A program made the position numbers and the translations under genes. A DNA stretch of 9,361 nt from assembly GCA_919901875.1 (NCBI GenBank), contig CAKKQG010000356.1, forward strand, positions 1 through 9,361. The letters are read 5' to 3'. The first letter of the stretch is position 1, and each line of letters begins with the position of its first letter. Below are positions 5,717-9,361 of the stretch, piece by piece. The notes beneath the pieces were generated by a model that worked only from the letters and a program-made list of their open reading frames with translations, had not been told where the DNA came from and searched no databases. The stretch is from Anaerolineales bacterium (GTDB taxonomy: Bacteria; Chloroflexota; Anaerolineae; Anaerolineales; VGOW01).

Positions 5717-6339
5717 CGCAATATCATTATCTTGATGAGTCGGGCGATCCAGGCATGGCAGGGCTGGAAAGTTCTTCCCGGTATTTTGCTATTGCCTTAG
5801 TGCAAGTAGTGGACAATGCTTCGCTCACAGAATTATCTGCGGTTCGTCAAAAATTCCATTTCCCAAACACATTTGAGTTCAAGTATCACGGCACCCGCCC
5901 CGCTATCAAAGAATCTTTTTTTGCCTCTCTGCGCTCGGTCCCATTTCGCGTGCGGGCGGTAGTGATAGATAAATCTCTTATCCCTTCGCGCTATGCTGGT
6001 TTTACTGGTCAACAGTTTGTGGTGGAGTTCATTACGAGATTAGCCTTGCGCGCAAACCCATTGGATTTGGCAAAAGATATTTTGATCATTGATGCCGGAA
6101 CTCCAGCATTCTGCCGTGCGTTGCGTATCAAACTTTCGGCGGAGTCGCGCCTTATTAAACGCAGAACGCCCTTTAGCAAAATTGTGGGGGGAAATTCAAA
6201 GAAGGAAGACGGCTTACAAATTGCAGATATGATCGCGGGAGCAGTGCGGCAATATATAAGCGGGGGAGAAAAAAATTACTATCGAATGTTTGCTGACAAA
6301 GTTATAGATTTGTGGGAAGTTCCAAGACCAGAGAAATAA
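5713..6339 (+). CDS. DUF3800 domain protein
   Basis: This 208-residue protein begins MTQYHYLDESGDPG, the N-terminal D-E-S-G-D signature of DUF3800 (Asp8, Asp12). It has a middle 'F-E-F-K-Y-H' motif (55-59), an 'L-I-I-D-A-G' strand (Asp127), and the closing 'KKEDGLQIADMIAGAVRQY' motif (Asp172) that marks the family. The spread of conserved acids at strand ends suggests a metal-dependent, RNase H-like nuclease, but no activity is assigned. The ATG overlaps the hutH stop as ATGA with no ribosome-binding site, so translation is probably coupled to hutH. Members of this family are found with mobile or defence genes and with structured RNAs; a candidate RNA follows directly here (6341-6426). It has no known place in histidine breakdown, so it is probably an accessory gene that entered the operon. 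Confidence 0.88.
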   Translation: MTQYHYLDESGDPGMAGLESSSRYFAIALVQVVDNASLTELSAVRQKFHFPNTFEFKYHGTRPAIKESFFASLRSVPFRVRAVVIDKSLIPSRYAGFTGQQFVVEFITRLALRANPLDLAKDILIIDAGTPAFCRALRIKLSAESRLIKRRTPFSKIVGGNSKKEDGLQIADMIAGAVRQYISGGEKNYYRMFADKVIDLWEVPRPEK

Positions 6340-6340
6340 A

Positions 6341-6426
6341 ACACCCCCAACTATCCTCTTGCGAGGAAGACAGCCACACTTGGCTACCTTATTGTTGGGG
6401 GCGCGTAAACCAGACAAACTGGTTTA
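6341..6426 (+). ncRNA. Candidate structured RNA behind the DUF3800 gene (three-way junction plus hairpin)
   Basis: The outer stem P1 pairs CCCCCAAC (6344-6351) with GTTGGGGG (6394-6401). Inside lie two short hairpins: P2, TCCTC (6354-6358) with GAGGA (6363-6367) and a TTGC loop; and P3, AGCCA (6372-6376) with TGGCT (6381-6385) and a CACT loop. Five bases further, P4 pairs TAAACCAG (6406-6413) with CTGGTTTA (6419-6426) around ACAAA. All four stems are perfect. Families of conserved RNA structures next to DUF3800 genes have been described (DUF3800 RNA motifs). I recall this from the literature but cannot say whether this one matches a known class. The element begins two bases after the DUF3800 stop and lies before hutI, so it could also act as a leader or attenuator of hutI. 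An attC-like or other single-strand recombination site is an alternative reading. Confidence 0.6.
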
Positions 6427-6470
6427 TTGATTGTGTACATCATAATACTTATCGAGAGGCGAGTCAACTT

Positions 6471-7709
6471 ATGCTCTTGTTAGTTAATGCTAAAGAACTT
6501 CTCCCCTGCATTTCAACGTCTAACGATCTCATCGGGCGAATAAAAAATGGCGGGATCGCCATCGAAGGCGAAAAAATTGTCGCTGTTGGCTCAACGCCAG
6601 AGATCGTTGCACGGTATGCGGCAGCATCACCTGAGATCATTAATTGCGCCGGAAAAATCATCGCCCCCGGATTCGTGGATAGCCATACTCATCTCGTCTT
6701 CGGGGGGTCGCGCGTGCAAGAATACGCGGCGAAGATGACGATGTCGCGTGAACAGATCGCAGCGTTGAACATCCCAACAGGAATTCTTGCAACGGTGAAC
6801 ATGACTCGCGCCGCGAGTATAGATGAACTTACAGCGAGTGCCGAAGATCGTTTGCGTCGAATGTTGTGCGACGGCACAACGACGGTAGAGAGCAAGAGTG
6901 GCTACGGGTTGACCGTATCCGACGAGATTAAATTGCTTGAGGTGAATCAAAAGCTGCGCGCGAGTCAGCCCGTTGACATCGTTTCCACTTTTCTCGGCGC
7001 ACACGATATTCCGAAAGATGTGAGTCGAGGGCGTTACATTGAATCGATCATCAAAGAAATGATCCCGCAAGTGGCTGAAAGAAAGTTGGCGGAGTTCTGC
7101 GATGTGTTTTGCGATGAGGGGTATTACACGGCGGCTGAATCAAAAATGATTCTTGAAGCGGGGATGAAAGCCGGACTCAAGCCCAAAATTCACACCGATC
7201 AGTATTCGGTGATTGGCGGCGCGATGATGTGCGCCGAGTTGGGCGCGGTATCGGCTGACCATTTAAATTACGTAGATCGCACGGTGATGCGGACTCTGGC
7301 GAAAGGAAACGTGATCGGCGTGGTGACTCCCGTTTTGGATTTTGCGGTGAAGCATCCCAAACCGTTTGAGGCGCGGGCGATGATCGAAGAAGGAATGACG
7401 GTTGCCCTCGCCACAGATTTTTGTCCAGCGTGTTGGTGTGAATCGATGCAAGTGGTGATGCAGTTTGCTTGCCGCAATTACAAGATGTCGCCTGAAGAGG
7501 CGTTGATCGCTTCAACGGTGAACGGCGCGAAGGCACTAGGATTAAATGATCGTGGCACACTCGCTGTTGGCATGATTGCTGATATTCAGGTGTGGGACGT
7601 GCCGACGTTTGAGGATGTGATTTATAGGATTGGAAATAATGCGGTGAGTATGGTGATTAAGAAAGGCGGAATTATCCACAGGACGCTTCGCGTGAAGGAT
7701 GAATTATGA
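6471..7709 (+). CDS. hutI: Imidazolonepropionase
   Basis: This 412-residue amidohydrolase opens the ring of 4-imidazolone-5-propanoate to give N-formimino-L-glutamate, the third step of histidine degradation, in the cytoplasm. Metal ligands are visible: the HTH motif in GFVDSHTHLVFGG (His72, His74), a histidine in IHTDQYS (His241) and the Asp in ALATDFCPACW (Asp316). LGAHDIP (His178) and SKSGYGLT (substrate loop) also fit the family, as does the C-terminal 'GxxAD' barrel-edge motif (VGMIADIQVWD). The start at 6471 (MLLLVNAKELLPC) gives the normal family length. The open frame continues upstream to 6312 only through the structured RNA region. A weak GAGAGG lies 11 bases before the ATG. The 'DFCPACWCESM' loop holds three cysteines where many characterised HutI proteins have 'DFNPG...'. 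Confidence 0.93.
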   Translation: MLLLVNAKELLPCISTSNDLIGRIKNGGIAIEGEKIVAVGSTPEIVARYAAASPEIINCAGKIIAPGFVDSHTHLVFGGSRVQEYAAKMTMSREQIAALNIPTGILATVNMTRAASIDELTASAEDRLRRMLCDGTTTVESKSGYGLTVSDEIKLLEVNQKLRASQPVDIVSTFLGAHDIPKDVSRGRYIESIIKEMIPQVAERKLAEFCDVFCDEGYYTAAESKMILEAGMKAGLKPKIHTDQYSVIGGAMMCAELGAVSADHLNYVDRTVMRTLAKGNVIGVVTPVLDFAVKHPKPFEARAMIEEGMTVALATDFCPACWCESMQVVMQFACRNYKMSPEEALIASTVNGAKALGLNDRGTLAVGMIADIQVWDVPTFEDVIYRIGNNAVSMVIKKGGIIHRTLRVKDEL

Positions 7710-7745
7710 ATGGGGCGAGCGCGTTCACTTGAAAGGCGGCAAAGA

Positions 7746-8123
7746 ATGAGTCAAACACCTACCTATTCTTACGGCAAAGAAGCGGACGTGTTGTATATTT
7801 CTTTCTCGCCGGGCGAGAAAGCCTCAACCGCCGTTGAACTCAACGACAATATCTTGTTGCGCTTCAATCGCGCCGAGAAGCGTGCGATTGGATTAACGCT
7901 GATGGATTTCTCGGTGTTAGTGCAACTGACAAAATTGGGCCCGCGAAGTTTTCCGTTGAGCGGCTTGAAAGAACTTGAACCCGATTGGCAAGAGATGGTG
8001 ATTGAGATCATCACGAAGTCGCCGGTGAATCAAATTTTGAAAGTCTCAAGTTATATGCCTTCGATTAACGAAATTGTGCCAATCACTTCTATAGTGAAGC
8101 CGCCGATTACTGTGGCGGCGTAA
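7746..8123 (+). CDS. DUF2283 domain protein, long form
   Basis: The protein has 125 residues from the ATG at 7746. The N-terminal half carries the DUF2283 signature: YGKEADVLYISF (9-20), a central 'ELNDNILLRFNRAEKRAIGL' and 'TLMDFS'. The C-terminal half (about 57-125) is an extension with 'SFPLSGLKELEPDWQEMV', as in the longer form common in cyanobacteria and Chloroflexota. The function is unknown; short DUF2283 proteins often sit beside toxin-like partners. An in-frame ATG at 7710, directly after the hutI stop, would add 12 residues, but GAAAGG at 7731-7736 favours the ATG at 7746. The 36-base gap to hutI suggests co-transcription with the hut genes. The gene ends in front of a strong hairpin (8130-8162). 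Confidence 0.85.
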   Translation: MSQTPTYSYGKEADVLYISFSPGEKASTAVELNDNILLRFNRAEKRAIGLTLMDFSVLVQLTKLGPRSFPLSGLKELEPDWQEMVIEIITKSPVNQILKVSSYMPSINEIVPITSIVKPPITVAA

Positions 8124-8129
8124 AACGGC

Positions 8130-8162
8130 AGACCTCGCGGGTTTTAGAAACCCGCGAGGTCT
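8130..8162. terminator. 15-bp perfect hairpin between convergent genes; AGACCTC repeat family
   Basis: AGACCTCGCGGGTTT (8130-8144) pairs with AAACCCGCGAGGTCT (8148-8162) around a three-base loop. It lies exactly between the stops of two convergent DUF2283 genes. It is followed by TTTGGTCTT on the plus strand and CGTTTTA on the minus strand, so it is a plausible two-way terminator. It shares 13 of the 15 arm bases with the palindrome at 3881-3943. Confidence 0.75.
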
Positions 8163-8185
8163 TTGGTCTTCTCATTCCTTTAGCA

Positions 8186-8386
8186 TTACACAGTCTCGAA
8201 TTGCATTAGGCGCAATTTTTCGGGCGTGACACGAGTGCTGATGTCGAGAATTTCAATACCGACTACTTTTCCGTTAGCGTCGAAATCCATAATGATCCCC
8301 GGATGGACTTCTTCGGATTCGATGATTTCCACATCATCTAACTCGAAGTAAAGGGCGTCGTCTTCTTTGTCAATGGATACTTTCAT
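8186..8386 (-). CDS. DUF2283 domain protein, compact form
   Basis: This 66-residue protein, MKVSIDKEDDALYFELDD followed by EEVHPGIIMDFDANGKVVGI and EILDIS, covers the whole DUF2283 domain with no extension. The first half is very acidic. The family usually sits directly behind a DUF4258 gene in a toxin-antitoxin-like pair. Here only a 32-codon remnant of such a partner remains, its stop overlapping this start as ATGA (8383-8386). A possible promoter lies upstream (8467-8495). The protein is a distant relative of the gene at 7746-8123, which faces it. Its function is unknown; an antitoxin role is inferred only from context. Confidence 0.88.
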   Translation of the reverse strand: MKVSIDKEDDALYFELDDVEIIESEEVHPGIIMDFDANGKVVGIEILDISTRVTPEKLRLMQFETV

Positions 8387-8481
8387 TTTTGTTTAGCCAA
8401 ACGACGATCAAAGAAGAGAGTCACAATTTTGTTGGGCTGAAAGTTCAAATTGGACCATTGCAATATAGTATAAACCAAATA
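8383..8481 (-). pseudogene. Probable DUF4258 C-terminal remnant
   Basis: Directly before the DUF2283 start, the minus strand has 32 open codons with no ATG, ending ...NFQPNKIVTLFFDRRLAKQK and a stop that overlaps the DUF2283 ATG. The 'VVTxFFDRRL' ending is how I remember many DUF4258 proteins finishing, and DUF4258 genes commonly precede DUF2283. An in-frame TAG at 8482-8484 closes the frame upstream and nothing like the rest of the domain is seen. It is best read as the surviving tail of a lost partner gene. Confidence 0.45.
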
Positions 8482-8495
8482 CTAATCACAATGAA
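8467..8495 (-). promoter_or_regulatory. Possible promoter for the compact DUF2283 gene
   Basis: On the minus strand, TATACT (8467-8472) lies 17 bases after TTCATT (8490-8495). The -10 box is good and the -35 weak. It would start transcription inside the DUF4258 remnant. Pattern match only. Confidence 0.3.
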
Positions 8496-8569
8496 GCCCA
8501 AACTCTCTCCAACTCTTTCGCCACCTCATCGCGGATGCAGACTCTGGAAATGAGCGAGTCCCATTTCAT
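8486..8569 (-). pseudogene. Fragment of a second EVE-like/HNH-type protein
   Basis: Six bases after the stop of the HNH gene an ATG opens 27 codons: MKWDSLISRVCIRDEVAKEL and then ERVWASL. It aligns without gaps to residues 111-137 of the neighbouring HNH protein as visible here (MHWDSQTSGISIPDEVANEL, then EKLWAGF; DNA 8950-9030). 15 of 27 positions are identical and most of the rest are conservative. The DNA has diverged much more than a fresh duplication would. It is therefore either the remains of an older related gene or, less likely, a conserved small peptide. No ribosome-binding site is visible. Confidence 0.6.
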
Positions 8570-8575
8570 CTGCGT

Positions 8576-9361
8576 TTATTTTCCAATGATCGTTTTCAAT
8601 TCTCCTATTGTGTATGCTGGCTTACGTTTGTGAATCATCGCGTGGCAATTTGGGCACACAGGGCGCAGATCTTTTATCGGATCGACCTCGTATTTTTTCC
8701 CGATTTCCGAAATGGACTTAAGGTGATGAACGTGGATGAAGCCTTCACCAAGTTCGCCGTAAACCTTTTCAAAGTCAAAACCACAAACGGAACATTGAGT
8801 TCCATAGTGCTGAATACACACAATCCGTGCTTGAGGATCGCGTTCGTAGACATTGATTGATACTTGTTTTGTTGCACCTTCAAAAAACTTTTGACCAGAG
8901 TCAATTTCCTCCGCGCTCGTTACAAATGGAATTGCGTAAGGCTTTCCTAAAAAACCAGCCCACAACTTTTCGAGTTCATTAGCAACTTCATCTGGAATTG
9001 ATATGCCCGATGTTTGTGAGTCCCAGTGCATTTTGGCGAGAACACCGTGGTTAAGCATCATTCGAGGAAATATGCGATCTTTCTCTGGGTCTAACAGAAC
9101 ATCGAAATCAAGCCAAATATAATTTGCCCGGTTTCCCAGTTTCTTTTTTTCTGGGTCCCAATGCCAAGCGTCGAAAACACTGCTTGTAGCCCAGCCCGAA
9201 GCACAAATTCCTTTTTGTTTACTCTCGCCCAAACAAATCAAGAAAAGTCGATCACCTGCTGTGATTTTTTTGTTGCGCCCGCAGCTCCAACGAGATTCGC
9301 ATCGCCCATTTCGTTCTATTTCATCAATATATTCTGTAATGTCATCCCAATGCCACGCTCC
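8576..9361 (-). CDS. EVE/PUA-like domain plus HNH endonuclease (5' end beyond the window)
   Basis: The frame is open to the right edge, giving 261 residues without the true start; only a TTG, no ATG, lies at the shorter possible start (9241). The first ~95 residues, with RWSCGRNKKITAGDRLFLIC, LGESKQKGICASGWATS and HWDP, look like an EVE/PUA-like fold that in other proteins reads modified bases. A middle piece has 'MHWDSQTSGISIPDEVANEL'. The C-terminal ~75 residues are an HNH nuclease of the McrA type: a zinc-binding CSVC (about 188-191), the catalytic HVHHLKSIS (about 209-217) and PVCPNCHAMIH (about 233-243). The likely role is modification-dependent (type IV) restriction of foreign DNA. That follows from the domain pair and is not shown directly. 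All core HNH residues are present. Confidence 0.85.
   Translation of the reverse strand, partial: GAWHWDDITEYIDEIERNGRCESRWSCGRNKKITAGDRLFLICLGESKQKGICASGWATSSVFDAWHWDPEKKKLGNRANYIWLDFDVLLDPEKDRIFPRMMLNHGVLAKMHWDSQTSGISIPDEVANELEKLWAGFLGKPYAIPFVTSAEEIDSGQKFFEGATKQVSINVYERDPQARIVCIQHYGTQCSVCGFDFEKVYGELGEGFIHVHHLKSISEIGKKYEVDPIKDLRPVCPNCHAMIHKRKPAYTIGELKTIIGK

Noticed and set aside
6341..6426. Hammerhead or other known ribozyme, tRNA, or known riboswitch
   Set aside because: The conserved CTGATGA and GAAA core of a hammerhead is absent, there is no tRNA acceptor, T-loop or CCA pattern, and loop sequences match no aptamer I know. Left as an unclassified candidate RNA.
6312..6470. N-terminal extension of hutI by 53 codons
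   Set aside because: The extension overlaps the end of the DUF3800 gene and runs through the hairpins at 6341-6426. HutI has its normal length from the ATG at 6471.
5690..6470. Complete mobile element carrying the DUF3800 gene with target-site duplications
   Set aside because: I compared the sequence near the hutH end with that before hutI and found no convincing direct repeats or terminal inverted repeats. The insertion idea rests only on gene context.

Overview
The window looks like chromosomal DNA of a free-living bacterium, most likely a member of the Chloroflexota (Anaerolineae-like). This rests on the style of HutH, HutI and the EVE-like/HNH protein, on the small DUF2283 and orphan antitoxin-like genes, and on the many short iterated palindromes between genes. 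The assignment comes from memory of such genomes and is an inference. Nothing in the window is a tRNA, rRNA, CRISPR array or complete transposon.

Left part, minus strand, in transcription order from about 3.9 kb down to 1: an L-glutamate gamma-semialdehyde dehydrogenase (pruA type, 2236-3861); a small two-helix membrane protein with a proline-rich tail (1780-2160); an alpha/beta hydrolase fused to a GNAT acetyltransferase (549-1718); a solitary VapB-like antitoxin-like protein (164-400) followed by a probable terminator; and the first 36 codons of a CoA-transferase subunit A running off the left edge (1-108).

Middle part, plus strand, divergent from pruA: hutH (histidine ammonia-lyase, 4100-5716), a DUF3800 gene overlapping it by four bases (5713-6339), a strongly structured intergenic stretch (6341-6426), hutI (imidazolonepropionase, 6471-7709) and a DUF2283-type protein (7746-8123). 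HutH and HutI catalyse steps 1 and 3 of histidine degradation to glutamate. hutU and hutG are not in the window. PruA also yields glutamate, from glutamate semialdehyde, so the two divergent units converge on the same product.

Right part, minus strand: a modification-sensing type EVE-like/HNH endonuclease, cut by the right edge (8576-9361). Downstream of it lie a decayed fragment of a second protein of the same family (8486-8569), a probable DUF4258 tail remnant (8383-8481) and a compact DUF2283 gene (8186-8386). This end reads as a defence or toxin-antitoxin-like scrap region.

The most interesting point is the DUF3800 gene with a candidate three-way-junction RNA directly behind it, lodged inside the hut operon. 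Second is a low-complexity repeat that sits in frame inside hutH and adds about 20 residues to a loop. Third is the fossil copy of the EVE/HNH gene. The intergenic spaces carry at least five different families of short palindromic or iterated repeats.
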